Positions 32,659-45,038 of a DNA stretch of 64,000 nt are shown here, in pieces. The stretch is from Gammaproteobacteria bacterium (GTDB lineage Bacteria; Pseudomonadota; Gammaproteobacteria; Burkholderiales; Rhodocyclaceae). Location: NCBI GenBank assembly GCA_018819515.1, contig JAHJPX010000013.1, positions 71,332 through 135,331 on the forward strand. The letters are read 5' to 3'. The notes under the pieces are model-generated. The model saw only the letters and a program-made list of their open reading frames with translations. It was not told the origin of the DNA and ran no database searches. The stretch's first letter is position 1, and every line of letters begins with the position of its first letter. The position numbers were made by a program, and so were the translations under genes.

Positions 32659-33625
32659 CAAGAAGCCCCCCCCCGAAGACCTCGCTCCGCTTGGTCCTCC
32701 CCCCGAGGGGCCAGGGAACGCTTGGGGCGGCCCGGCGCGTTCCCTGCGCGGCGAATTGCGGGAGAACGAGCCGATGGCTCGGCACGTGTCATGGCGCGCC
32801 GGCGGTTCGGTTGCGCGTGCCTACTTTCCGGCCGACCTCGCCGACCTCGCCGAGTTCTTGCGCCGGCTGCGTCCCGATGAGCCGCTGCTCGCGGTCGGGC
32901 TGGGCAGCAATCTGCTGGTGCGCGACGGCGGCTTCGACGGCACGGTGGTGTTTACCCATGGTGCGCTCAATGTCTTGCGCCAGGAGCCGGAGGGCTCGGT
33001 TTACGTAGAAGCCGGGGTTGCCAGCCCCAAAGTGGCCCGCTTCACCGCCAACCTGAATCTGGTTGGTGCGGAATTCCTGGCCGGCATTCCCGGTACCTTT
33101 GGCGGTGCGCTGGCGATGAATGCCGGTTGCTATGGCGGCGAAACCTGGCCGTTGGTCGAACGCGTACAGATGCTGAATCGTCGCGGGGAAGTGATTGTGC
33201 GTACGCGCGACGACTTTGCCGTCGGCTATCGGCATGTCGGGCTGAAATCCGCGACGGACGAGATATTCGCCGGAGCATGGCTGCGACTGACTTCAGGCGA
33301 TGCCGCGGCGGCGAGGGCGGAGATTGCCAACCTGCTCGAGAAGCGGATTGCCAGTCAGCCGCTCGATTTGCCCAATGCGGGTTCCGTATTTCGCAACCCG
33401 CCCGGTGATCATGCGGCGCGACTGATCGAAGCGGCCGGTATGAAGGGTGCATGCGAAGGCGGCGCGCGGGTTTCCGAAAAGCATGCCAATTTCGTCGTTA
33501 ATCCAGCGGGCGTGGCGAGCGCGACTGCGATAGAAAGTCTAATCGGCCGAATTCAGGTCGAGGTGCGTCGCCGGTTCGGTATCGAACTGGTGCGCGAAGT
33601 GCGGATTGTGGGAGAGTCAGGGTGA
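32651..33625 (+). CDS. murB: UDP-N-acetylenolpyruvoylglucosamine reductase
   Basis: 324 residues. FAD-binding core: VSWRAGGSVARAYFPADL, LLAVGLGSNLLVRDGGFDG, GIPGTFGGALAMNAGCYGGE, GSVFRNPPGDHAARLIEAAGMKG. The first about 32 residues are Pro/Gly-rich (KKPPPEDLAPLGPPPEGPG) and are encoded by a palindromic repeat, not by the family. ATG 32651 overlaps murC; the ATG at 32774 (MARHVSW) would remove the repeat part and also lacks a clear ribosome site. Confidence 0.93.
   Translation: MPDKKPPPEDLAPLGPPPEGPGNAWGGPARSLRGELRENEPMARHVSWRAGGSVARAYFPADLADLAEFLRRLRPDEPLLAVGLGSNLLVRDGGFDGTVVFTHGALNVLRQEPEGSVYVEAGVASPKVARFTANLNLVGAEFLAGIPGTFGGALAMNAGCYGGETWPLVERVQMLNRRGEVIVRTRDDFAVGYRHVGLKSATDEIFAGAWLRLTSGDAAAARAEIANLLEKRIASQPLDLPNAGSVFRNPPGDHAARLIEAAGMKGACEGGARVSEKHANFVVNPAGVASATAIESLIGRIQVEVRRRFGIELVREVRIVGESG
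32665..32745 (+). repeat. GC-rich palindromic repeat forming the MurB N-terminal extension
   Basis: Segments AAGCCCCCCCCGAAGACCTC, CTCCGCTTGG, CCTCCCCCCGAGGGGCC and GCTTGGGGCGGCC make nested short inverted repeats. It shares the CTCGCT...CCTCCC...GGGGCGG layout with 27556-27615. Confidence 0.65.
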
Positions 33626-34536
33626 GCGGCGGCGATTTGGGCAAGGTGGCGGTGATGTTCGGCGGCAGCTCCGCCGAACGCGAAATCTCGCTTAAGAGCG
33701 GCAATGCCGTGCTGGCGGCGTTGCGACGCGCCGGTGTCGATGCCCATCCCTTCGACCCCGCCGAGCGGCCGCTGGAAGCCCTGAAGGAAGAGGGCTACGC
33801 GCGGGTTTTCATCGCCCTGCACGGTCGGGGAGGCGAAGACGGCAGTTTGCAGGGCGCGCTCGATCTTATGGATATCCCGTATACCGGCAGCGGCGTGCTG
33901 GCATCGGCATTGGCCATGGACAAATGGCGCAGCAAACTGCTTTGGCAGGCGGCGGGCATACCCGTGCCCGAATGCGTGGTGCTGACCGCCGACAGCGATT
34001 GGGATGAAGTGGTGAAGCGCCTGGGTTTGCCCATCTTCGTCAAGCCGGCCAATGAAGGATCGAGTATCGGCATCACCAAGGTGAAGTCGGCGAACGATTT
34101 GCGCGCCGCCTTCCATGAGGCGGCAAAGTACGATGATCTCGTACTGGCGGAGCGTTTCATTGACGGCGCGGAGGTGCAGTTCCCGATACTCGGAACTGAA
34201 GTCCTGCCTTCCATTCGCATTGAGACGCCGCACGAGTTCTACGACTACGACGCGAAGTACTTCGCCAACGATACGCGCTACGTTTGCCCGGGCCTTTCTG
34301 CCGACGACGAAAATCGCCTCACCGAACTGGTACGGCGTTCCTTTCAGGTGCTCGGCTGCCGGGGATGGGCTCGTGTCGATCTGATGCTGGATCCCAAGGG
34401 GCAGCCGTATTTCCTGGAGATGAACACCGTGCCGGGGATGACGGACCATTCCCTGGTGCCGATGTCGGCCAAAGTGGCCGGAATTTCTTTCGAGCAACTG
34501 GTGGTGAAGGTGCTGGAGATGGCTCGCCATGGCTAG
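33622..34536 (+). CDS. ddl: D-alanine--D-alanine ligase
   Basis: 304 residues, ATP-grasp. VAVMFGGSSAEREISLKSG, IALHGRGGEDGSLQGALDLMDIPYTGSG, FVKPANEGSSIGITKV and YFLEMNTVPGMTDHSLVPMSA. GTG 33622 overlaps the murB stop. Confidence 0.96.
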   Translation: MSGGDLGKVAVMFGGSSAEREISLKSGNAVLAALRRAGVDAHPFDPAERPLEALKEEGYARVFIALHGRGGEDGSLQGALDLMDIPYTGSGVLASALAMDKWRSKLLWQAAGIPVPECVVLTADSDWDEVVKRLGLPIFVKPANEGSSIGITKVKSANDLRAAFHEAAKYDDLVLAERFIDGAEVQFPILGTEVLPSIRIETPHEFYDYDAKYFANDTRYVCPGLSADDENRLTELVRRSFQVLGCRGWARVDLMLDPKGQPYFLEMNTVPGMTDHSLVPMSAKVAGISFEQLVVKVLEMARHG

Positions 34537-35323
34537 GCCAAAGCCGGCTCGCCGGCGCAGGACCGCAGAGTCGGCCGAGGACGGCTTCTGGGATCGGCCC
34601 GCGCTGATGAATCTTGTCGCCGACATTCTTATCGTATTCGGTATTGCCGCCATGGCGTGGGCGATCGCGACTTCCATCCAGCGTTTGCCGATATTCCCGT
34701 TGCGCGAGGTCGTCGTCGCGCGAGCGGTCGACAACGTGACCCGCATCCAGATCGAGCAAGCGATCCGCGCCGCGCTGGTTGGCAACTATTTCACCGTCGA
34801 TCTCGACCAGGTACGTAATGTGTTCGAGAAGCTGCCCTGGGTGCGTCAGGTAGAGGTTCGTCGCCGCTGGCCGGATACGCTGGTACTACAGATCGAGGAA
34901 CACGTTGCGGTGGCGCGCTGGCAGCAGGCCGACAACGAGGCTCGCCTGGTCAACAATTTTGGCGAGGTGTTTGCCGCCGCGAGCGACCGGGAACTCCCGA
35001 TATTCTCCGGTCCGGAGGGGACGGCCGCCCCAATAATGACCCGCTATCTGGAATTCTCTCAGGTGTTGAATGCGGTTGAACGCACGCCCGCGGTACTGGC
35101 CTTGTCTACCCGCGAGGCGTGGCAGGTCACGCTCGACGACGGTTTGGTGATCGAACTGGGGCGCGACGAAGCCAAACATACTCTTTCCGAGCGAATGGCG
35201 CGTTTTGTTGCCTGGTACGGCCCCGCGCTGGACAAGACACGCCTTGCGCGTGCCAAAGTGGTTGATATGCGCTACCCCAACGGATTTGCCCTGCGGCTTC
35301 AGCAGTCGGACATGGAATCATGA
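34529..35323 (+). CDS. ftsQ: Cell division protein FtsQ
   Basis: 264 residues: a basic cytoplasmic start (ARPKPARRRR), one membrane helix (residues about 28-47) and a POTRA domain (FPLREVVVARAVDNVTRIQIEQAI...LPWVRQVEVRRRWPDTL). It links FtsL/FtsB to the divisome. It overlaps ddl by 8 bases. Confidence 0.94.
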   Translation: MARPKPARRRRTAESAEDGFWDRPALMNLVADILIVFGIAAMAWAIATSIQRLPIFPLREVVVARAVDNVTRIQIEQAIRAALVGNYFTVDLDQVRNVFEKLPWVRQVEVRRRWPDTLVLQIEEHVAVARWQQADNEARLVNNFGEVFAAASDRELPIFSGPEGTAAPIMTRYLEFSQVLNAVERTPAVLALSTREAWQVTLDDGLVIELGRDEAKHTLSERMARFVAWYGPALDKTRLARAKVVDMRYPNGFALRLQQSDMES

Positions 35324-36567
35324 GCAAGGAAACGAAACACGACCTCATCGTCGGGCTCGACATCGGTACGTCGAAAATCGTCGCGATCGCCGCAGAACTC
35401 GATCCCGAGGGGCAGTTGTCCGTGCTCGGCGTAGGCAGCCACCAGTTTGAAGAAACGAAGGACAAGGGGATCAAGAAAGGTGTCGTCGTCAGTATCGAAG
35501 CGACCGTGGATGCCATCTCGCGCGCGATCCAGGAAGTCGAACTGATGTCGGGCTGCAAGGTCAAGGAGGTCTACACCGGCATCGCAGGCGCGCACATCAA
35601 GAGCAAGGACTCCAACGGCATGGTGGTGGTGCGCGAGAGAGAGGTTACGGAATATGACGTCGCCCGTGCGATCGAGGCTGCCAATGCGACGCCGATCTCC
35701 GCCGACGACCAGATACTGCACACGATTCCGCAGGAGTTCATCGTCGACGGCCAGGATGGCGTCAAGGAGCCGATCGGCATGGATGCCAAGCGCTTGGAAG
35801 TCAAGGTGCACTTGGTGACCGGCGCCGTGACGGCGGTGCAGAACATCGTCAAGTGCGTGCATCGCTGTGGCCTGGAAGTCGTTGATCTTGTATTGCAGCC
35901 ACTCGCGTCCGGAATGGCCGTGCTTACGGAAGACGAAAAGGACGTGGGCGTCTGTCTGGTCGATATTGGCGGCGGTACCACCGATATTGCGGTGTTTACC
36001 CAGGGCGCGATCCGCCACACGGCGGTCATTCCGATTGCGGGAGACCAGATCACCTCGGATATCGGTATCGCGCTGCGAACATCCACTCCGGATGCGGAAG
36101 AAATCAAGATCCGTTATGGCGTCGCGTTGCAGCAACTGGCTGATCCGGGAGAAATGATCGAGGTGCCGGGTGTCGGCGATCGATCTGCCTCGCAACTTTC
36201 CCGCCAGACGCTGGCCGGATTCATCCAGCCGCGGATCGAACAGATCTATCAGATGGTGCGTGAGGAACTCGTGCGCAGCGGCTATGAACGCCTGCTCAGA
36301 GCCGGCGTCGTCGTCACCGGCGGCTCGGCAACCATGCCGGGCATGATGGAACTGGGTGAAGAAATATTCCACAACACGGTCAAGCTGGGCTTCCCCCGTT
36401 ACGACGGCAGCTTGCGCGACATCGTGCGCAATCCACGCTATGCAACCGCAGTCGGTTTGTTGTTGGAAGGTGTGACGCAGCGACGGAGGGGTTTGAAAGT
36501 GCAGGGGCCGGTGACGTTCCGGCAGACGCTGGCCCGCATGCGGGCCTGGTTTGGCAAGAATTTTTAG
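35320..36567 (+). CDS. ftsA: Cell division protein FtsA
   Basis: 415 residues, actin fold: LIVGLDIGTSKIVAIAAEL, VYTGIAGAHIKSKDS, CLVDIGGGTTDIAVF, VVTGGSATMPG. The C-terminal LARMRAWFGKNF is the membrane-targeting amphipathic helix. It tethers FtsZ to the membrane. It overlaps ftsQ by 4 bases. Confidence 0.97.
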   Translation: MSKETKHDLIVGLDIGTSKIVAIAAELDPEGQLSVLGVGSHQFEETKDKGIKKGVVVSIEATVDAISRAIQEVELMSGCKVKEVYTGIAGAHIKSKDSNGMVVVREREVTEYDVARAIEAANATPISADDQILHTIPQEFIVDGQDGVKEPIGMDAKRLEVKVHLVTGAVTAVQNIVKCVHRCGLEVVDLVLQPLASGMAVLTEDEKDVGVCLVDIGGGTTDIAVFTQGAIRHTAVIPIAGDQITSDIGIALRTSTPDAEEIKIRYGVALQQLADPGEMIEVPGVGDRSASQLSRQTLAGFIQPRIEQIYQMVREELVRSGYERLLRAGVVVTGGSATMPGMMELGEEIFHNTVKLGFPRYDGSLRDIVRNPRYATAVGLLLEGVTQRRRGLKVQGPVTFRQTLARMRAWFGKNF

Positions 36568-36643
36568 TTACGGCATAACGCGCTCATGCGCATGAGCCTG
36601 AACTGAAACTTTGTTTTGAGTTGCAACAACAAGGAGGCGAGCA

Positions 36644-37816
36644 ATGTTTGAAATCATAGACAAGGAGCCCAGCGGGACCGTCATCAAGGTCATCGGCGTC
36701 GGCGGCGCGGGCGGCAACGCCGTCGAGCACATGATCTGCGAGGGTGTGCAGGGCGTCGAGTTCATTTGCTGCAATACCGATGCGCAGGCGCTGAACATGT
36801 CGTCGGCGGATCTCAAGCTGCAACTCGGGCCGGGACAGGGCGCGGGTGGCAAACCGGAGAAGGCACGCGATCTTGCATATCAGGAACGCGCGCAGATTGC
36901 CGAAGCGCTCGAAGGTGCCCATATGGCGTTCATCACTGCCGGTATGGGGGGCGGTACCGGTACCGGCGCCGCGCCCGTGATTGCCGAAGTGGCGCGCGAA
37001 AAGAACATTCTGACCGTCGCCGTCGTGACGAAGCCCTTCGAGTTCGAGGGCAAGCGCATGCGTCTCGCCGAGGAGGGATTGGCCGAATTGCAGCAATATG
37101 TCGATGCGCTGATCATCATCCTCAACGAGCGCCTGATGGAAGTGCTTGGTGACGACGTCACCATGCAGGAAGCCTTCCGCGCTGCCGACAACGTCCTGCG
37201 CAACGCCGTCGGGGGCATCGCGGAGATCATCAACGTCCCCGGGCTGGTCAACGTCGACTTCGAGGACGTGCGTACCGTAATGGGCGAAATGGGCAAGGCC
37301 ATGATGGGATCGGCTACCGCGATGGGTGTCGACCGCGCCCGGCTGGCAGCCGAAGCCGCAGTTGCGAGTCCGCTGCTCGAAGGCATCGAACTATCGGGCG
37401 CTCGTGGCGTCCTGGTTAACATCACAGCCAGTCGCGAACTCGGCATGCGGGAGGTCAAGGACGTGATGGCCACAATCAAGACCTACACGCATGACGAAGC
37501 GACCGTCATCTTCGGGACGGTCTTCGACGACGGAATGGAAGACCAGTTGCGTGTTACTGTCGTCGCTACAGGCTTGGGCGGCAAGGTTGCGGTCAAGCCC
37601 CGTCTGGAACGGGTTGAGGGCTACGGGCTGCGTACCGGCACCGATGATCGCATGTACGGGGATGCTGTCGCGATGCAAGCGGGCTACGATGGCGTTGCCG
37701 TGCCCGACGTGTTCTCGTCGCCGCGCTCTACCCGCAATGCGGCGGTCAAGGCAATGGTCGACAGCGGTATGGATCGCTATGACATTCCAGCGTTCCTGAT
37801 CAAGCAGGCTGACTAA
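36644..37816 (+). CDS. ftsZ: Tubulin-like GTPase FtsZ
   Basis: 390 residues. VIGVGGAGGNAVEHMI, the GTP loop GGGTGTGAAPVIAEVA (residues about 103-118), NVDFEDVRTVMGEMGKAMMG and the conserved C-terminal peptide YDIPAFLIKQAD. A strong AAGGAGG site precedes ATG 36644. A 16-bp palindrome lies in the 76-bp gap after ftsA. Confidence 0.98.
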   Translation: MFEIIDKEPSGTVIKVIGVGGAGGNAVEHMICEGVQGVEFICCNTDAQALNMSSADLKLQLGPGQGAGGKPEKARDLAYQERAQIAEALEGAHMAFITAGMGGGTGTGAAPVIAEVAREKNILTVAVVTKPFEFEGKRMRLAEEGLAELQQYVDALIIILNERLMEVLGDDVTMQEAFRAADNVLRNAVGGIAEIINVPGLVNVDFEDVRTVMGEMGKAMMGSATAMGVDRARLAAEAAVASPLLEGIELSGARGVLVNITASRELGMREVKDVMATIKTYTHDEATVIFGTVFDDGMEDQLRVTVVATGLGGKVAVKPRLERVEGYGLRTGTDDRMYGDAVAMQAGYDGVAVPDVFSSPRSTRNAAVKAMVDSGMDRYDIPAFLIKQAD

Positions 37817-37829
37817 GCCTTAACCATCG

Positions 37830-37865
37830 AGCCGTCCGGGGAGATCGCCTCCTTCCTGGGCGGCT
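37830..37865 (+). terminator. Possible hairpin after ftsZ
   Basis: AGCCGTCC (37830-37837) pairs with GGGCGGCT (37858-37865), allowing one G-T pair. No T-run follows, so it may pause or process the transcript and not terminate it. Confidence 0.3.
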
Positions 37866-37881
37866 TGCCGCAGTGAATTGG

Positions 37882-37887
37882 TATAAC
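37882..37887 (+). promoter_or_regulatory. Possible -10 of lpxC
   Basis: TATAAC lies 33 bases before the lpxC start; no good -35 is seen at the right spacing. Confidence 0.4.
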
Positions 37888-37919
37888 ATTGTGCCCCGCA
37901 GCAATCTGCGGGCTTCGAA

Positions 37920-38834
37920 ATGCTCAAGCAACGCACACTCAAAACGATTATTCGCGCTACCGGCGTCGGTCTTCATTCGGGCGACAAGGTAACGGTTGCG
38001 CTGCGTCCGGCCGCGCCGGATACCGGCATCGTGTTCCGCCGTATCGATCTTGAGCCGCCGATCGAATTGAAGGCCAACCCATACGCGGTTGGCGATACGC
38101 GCATGGCGTCCTGCCTGGAGCGGGACGGTGCCAAGCTCGGCACGGTGGAACACTTGATGTCCGCCCTGTCCGGGCTAGGTATCGATAACCTGTATGTGGA
38201 TGTCGATGCCGCCGAAATCCCGATCATGGATGGATCTGCGGGGCCCTTCGTTTTTTTGCTGCAGTCCGCGGGGATCGTGGAACAGAAGGCGGCGAAGAAG
38301 TTCATTCGCATTCGCAAGACCGTCGAGGTCAGCGAAGGCGATAAATGGGCACGTTTGGAGCCCTACGACGGTTTCCGCCTGACTTTCTCCATCCTGTTCA
38401 ATCATCCAGCCGTCGATCAGTCCGGAAACAAGGTGGTCATGGACTTTGCCGATGATTCGTATATCAGGGACATATCCCGCGCACGCACCTTCGGGTTTAC
38501 CCAGGATGTCGAAGCATTACGGGCACAGGGACTTGCGCTCGGCGGCGGTATGGGAAATGCGATCGTAATGGACGAGTACCGCGTCCTGAATGCGGAGGGG
38601 TTGCGCCTGAGCGATGAATTCGTCCGTCACAAGGTGCTCGACGCCATCGGCGATCTCTATCTCGCCGGCCATCCTCTGCTGGGTGCTTTTTCGGCTTACA
38701 AATCAGGTCATTCCCTGAACAATCGGTTATTGCGGGAATTGTTGGCCGATGCGACGGCGTGGGAATGGACGTCATACAACCGTCCCGAAGACGCACCCAC
38801 GACCGTGCGCCACCTGTATCCCCAGGCCGTCTGA
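37920..38834 (+). CDS. lpxC: UDP-3-O-acyl-N-acetylglucosamine deacetylase
   Basis: 304 residues. LKTIIRATGVGLHSGDKVTV, the zinc ligands in VEHLMSALSGLGIDN and HKVLDAIGDLYLAG, and IMDGSAGPFVFLL. It catalyses the committed step of lipid A synthesis. Confidence 0.97.
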   Translation: MLKQRTLKTIIRATGVGLHSGDKVTVALRPAAPDTGIVFRRIDLEPPIELKANPYAVGDTRMASCLERDGAKLGTVEHLMSALSGLGIDNLYVDVDAAEIPIMDGSAGPFVFLLQSAGIVEQKAAKKFIRIRKTVEVSEGDKWARLEPYDGFRLTFSILFNHPAVDQSGNKVVMDFADDSYIRDISRARTFGFTQDVEALRAQGLALGGGMGNAIVMDEYRVLNAEGLRLSDEFVRHKVLDAIGDLYLAGHPLLGAFSAYKSGHSLNNRLLRELLADATAWEWTSYNRPEDAPTTVRHLYPQAV

Positions 38835-39016
38835 TGCTGATTCTGCGCATTGTCGGTGTCCTGACGGCAATTGCCATCGGCGCGGGGATTTTCGCCTATT
38901 TGATTTCCGGTGAGAAACGATATCTGGGTTTCTCGGCGCGCATCGCGAAATACGCATTGATTTTTGCGTTGGTCGTTATGGCACTGTTGTTTCTGGAGCG
39001 GGTAATTGTTATTTAG
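38834..39016 (+). CDS. Small two-helix membrane protein downstream of lpxC
   Basis: 60 residues with two hydrophobic helices (LILRIVGVLTAIAIGAGIFA and ALIFALVVMALLFLERVIVI) around a short basic loop (SGEKRYLGFSARIAK). It shares one base with the lpxC stop (TGATG), so it is probably co-translated. No named family. Confidence 0.65.
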   Translation: MLILRIVGVLTAIAIGAGIFAYLISGEKRYLGFSARIAKYALIFALVVMALLFLERVIVI

Positions 39017-39452
39017 CGCGGTCTATCAGATGTTGCAGCGCGGTTCGCAATGAAGACTCCTCCGGTAGGCCTTCGGCAAGAGAAGTCAGCGCTCGCTTTT
39101 GGTTGGGGCCAATTGGCGCGGACAATTCTCGTTGCGCTTGGCTGGGGCCGCCGGTTGCGGGTTGCAGGCGTACCGAGATTCCGGTAACCTCACCGCCCGC
39201 GTGTTGGAAGGCTGCCAGCAAACGAGGCTCTAATTGTCTAAGTTTGGTAGCAGCTGCACCGTTAACGGCATGGATAATGACCTTTCCCTGCCGAAAGTTA
39301 GCGACGCGCGATTGACGGGCAAGCGGGGTGACGGATTCGAAGGCCCGCTGTAGTCGCAGCAGTTTGCGCGCATGAGCGGAAAGGCGGGCGAGGCTGGGGT
39401 CGGCCGCGAGGTAGTGTTCCAGGCTGCGAGAGTAGCCGCGAGGCTGTGGCAT
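39009..39452 (-). CDS. DUF721 / DciA-like protein
   Basis: 147 residues. The N-terminal half has LARLSAHARKLLRLQRAFESVTPLA and VANFRQGKVIIHAVNGAAATKLRQLEPRLLAAFQ, the KH-like DUF721 core found in DciA, the replicative helicase loader partner. The C-terminal half is longer and disordered. It is transcribed against the lpxC-secA direction, as usual at this locus in betaproteobacteria. Confidence 0.75.
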   Translation of the reverse strand: MPQPRGYSRSLEHYLAADPSLARLSAHARKLLRLQRAFESVTPLARQSRVANFRQGKVIIHAVNGAAATKLRQLEPRLLAAFQHAGGEVTGISVRLQPATGGPSQAQRELSAPIGPNQKRALTSLAEGLPEESSLRTALQHLIDRAK

Positions 39453-39493
39453 GAGTGCTAGGGTTTGGGATCGCTGGTGAAAGGAGCAGGGAC

Positions 39494-40447
39494 GTGCATA
39501 TTATTCTCGTCTCCGACAGGCTAGCAACGGCGAAGACGATTGTCTTGACGGGGCGGCGGATTGCCCTGATGGTTGGAGCCGTGCTGATTGTCGTATTCGG
39601 TCTGGCTTCGTTGATTTCCTATTTTACGGTTCGCCACGCCGCCGAGATTCGCATGCCTTTCCTGCAGGAAATGATTGCGGCGACGACTGCCGAGAACAGT
39701 CGGGCCAGTCGTGAACGGGTACGAGAGAACCTAAACGCCATGGCAGTCCGTCTGGGCGAAATGCAGGCACAAATGATGCGTCTTGACTCCATGGGCGAGC
39801 GCCTCGCGGGGCTCGCCGGCATCAAGCGTCAGGATATCGGCCCGGCACTCACGGCACCCAAGGATGGCCGCGGTGGCCCGATGCAGCAACCGACACCACT
39901 TTCCCAGGACGACTTGCAGCAAGCCGTAGATACGCTGTCTCGTCAATTGGAAGTGAAGACCGATACGATGTCGCTGCTGGAAAGCCAATTGCTCGATGAG
40001 CGCATTCGCAAAAGCAAGCTCCCGACATCACTTCCACTCGACTCGACCTGGATTGCCTCATCCTTTGGCTGGAGGCTCGATCCTTTCACCGGCGCAGCCG
40101 ATTTCCATCCTGGCGTCGATTTCCCTGCCGAGATCGGAACGCCGATCAGAACGGCCGCAGCCGGCGTCATCATCAATGTCGTGAAGCATCCCGCCTATGG
40201 CAATTATGTCGACATCGACCATGGTGACGACTTGGTGACGCGTTACGCGCATTGCTCGAAAATCCTCGTTCAGCCGGGCGCGCTGGTAAAACGCGGCCAA
40301 GTCGTGGCGGAGGTCGGTTCGACCGGACGTTCCACAGGCCCGCACTTGCACTTCGAGGTTCGCATTCGCAACGCTGCACAGAATCCCAATCACTTCCTGG
40401 AAGCGGCCAAGGCGCGTAGTCATCGGAGGAGCGCGAGGGCGCGGTGA
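39494..40447 (+). CDS. M23 family (LytM) metallopeptidase, membrane anchored
   Basis: 317 residues: one N-terminal membrane helix (IALMVGAVLIVVFGLASLISYF), a coiled-coil (residues about 60-110) and a C-terminal peptidase_M23 domain with HPGVDFPAEIGTPI, YGNYVDIDHGDDLVTRYAHCSKI and GSTGRSTGPHLHFEVR (Zn ligands H, D, H). GTG 39494 is chosen for the AAAGGAG site. It is a likely cell-wall endopeptidase or amidase activator. Confidence 0.88.
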   Translation: MHIILVSDRLATAKTIVLTGRRIALMVGAVLIVVFGLASLISYFTVRHAAEIRMPFLQEMIAATTAENSRASRERVRENLNAMAVRLGEMQAQMMRLDSMGERLAGLAGIKRQDIGPALTAPKDGRGGPMQQPTPLSQDDLQQAVDTLSRQLEVKTDTMSLLESQLLDERIRKSKLPTSLPLDSTWIASSFGWRLDPFTGAADFHPGVDFPAEIGTPIRTAAAGVIINVVKHPAYGNYVDIDHGDDLVTRYAHCSKILVQPGALVKRGQVVAEVGSTGRSTGPHLHFEVRIRNAAQNPNHFLEAAKARSHRRSARAR

Positions 40448-40513
40448 TGTCCAGGGTGGGGCTTTGCCCCACATGCTAGACTGCGCCATTTGCTCCGTAA
40501 CGGCGCCAATTCC

Positions 40514-43258
<2,745 letters not shown>

Positions 43259-43261
43259 AAG

Positions 43262-43345
43262 CTCACCACCAAGCGCGCCAAGGACACCAAGAAATGCGAG
43301 CTCGTTGGTTGCCTTGCTTCCTCGGTGTTCTTGGGGCACTACTTG

Positions 43346-43351
<6 letters not shown>
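43262..43351. repeat. Long imperfect inverted repeat after secA
   Basis: CTCACCACCAAGCGCGCCAA, AGGACACCAAGAA on one side and TTCCTCGGTGTTCTTGGGGC, ACTTGGTGGTGAA on the other form an extended hairpin. This CACCACCAAGGACACCAAG type of inverted repeat is widespread in environmental proteobacteria. It could end the secA transcript and also covers the start of mtnA. Confidence 0.65.
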
Positions 43352-44340
<989 letters not shown>

Positions 44341-44344
<4 letters not shown>

Positions 44345-44976
44345 ACGAACTTGAACTCAAGGCCGCCGTGCTTACGACGGCGCGGGCGATGGGCGCCGAG
44401 CGCCTCAATCGTGGTGCCGCCGGCAATGTCAGCGTCCGGTTTGGCGACGGCTTCCTTATCACGCCAACCGGCATGGCCTACGACGTATGCGAAACTGACG
44501 ATGTTGTCTTCGTCGGCCTCGATGGCAAGCCCCGGGGGCGGCGCAAGCCTTCGTCCGAGTGGCGCTTCCACCGCGACATCTACGCCGCGCGGCCCGACGC
44601 CAGCGCCATCGTCCATGCCCACGCGCCGTTCGCCATCAGCCTGGCCTGTATGGGCCGCGGCATTCCCTCTTTTCACTACATGGTCGCGCGCTTCGGCGGC
44701 AGCGACGTGCGCTGCGCCGACTACGCGACTTTCGGTACCCAGGCACTTTCGGATGCGGTACTTGCCGCGCTTCATGAGCGTTGCGGTTGCCTGATGGCGC
44801 ATCACGGCATGGTCGTCTTCGGCCGCGACCTGGACGGCGCGCTGGCGTTGGCGGTCGAACTGGAGGCGCTTTGCGAGCAATACTGGCGCGTTCTTCAAAT
44901 CGGTGGGCCGCGTCTGCTTCCTGACGATGAGATGGCGAGGGTTCAGGTAGCGTTCCGCGATTACGGCCGGCAATAA
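44341..44976 (+). CDS. Class II aldolase (probable methylthioribulose-1-phosphate aldolase, DHAP shunt)
   Basis: 211 residues of the class II aldolase/adducin family: RGAAGNVSVRFGDGFLITPTG, the zinc pair IVHAHAP, and MAHHGMVVFGRDL. The start overlaps the mtnA stop (ATGA). In the known DHAP shunt an aldolase of this type splits the MtnA product into DHAP and 2-methylthioacetaldehyde. The tight pairing supports that role over fuculose phosphate cleavage or the MtnB dehydratase step. Confidence 0.75.
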
Positions 44977-45038
44977 GGCAGCGCCGGCACCAGATCAGGT
45001 TTGGTACCATTGCGTTGTCTAGTGAGGAAGGAAGCGGC

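Noticed and set aside
33271..33295. Possible 21st copy of the dispersed repeat in murB
   Set aside because: Only about 15 of 25 positions match and the AAGTCAG core is broken (TGAAGTCAG on the reverse strand, but the right half is unrelated).
36582..36597. GCTCATG-CG-CATGAGC palindrome between ftsA and ftsZ as a terminator
   Set aside because: No T-run and it lies within a cluster expected to be co-transcribed; it could be a regulator site but nothing supports that.
39080..39100. AGAAGTCAGCGCTCGC in the DUF721 gene
   Set aside because: The left core is present but the right half does not match.
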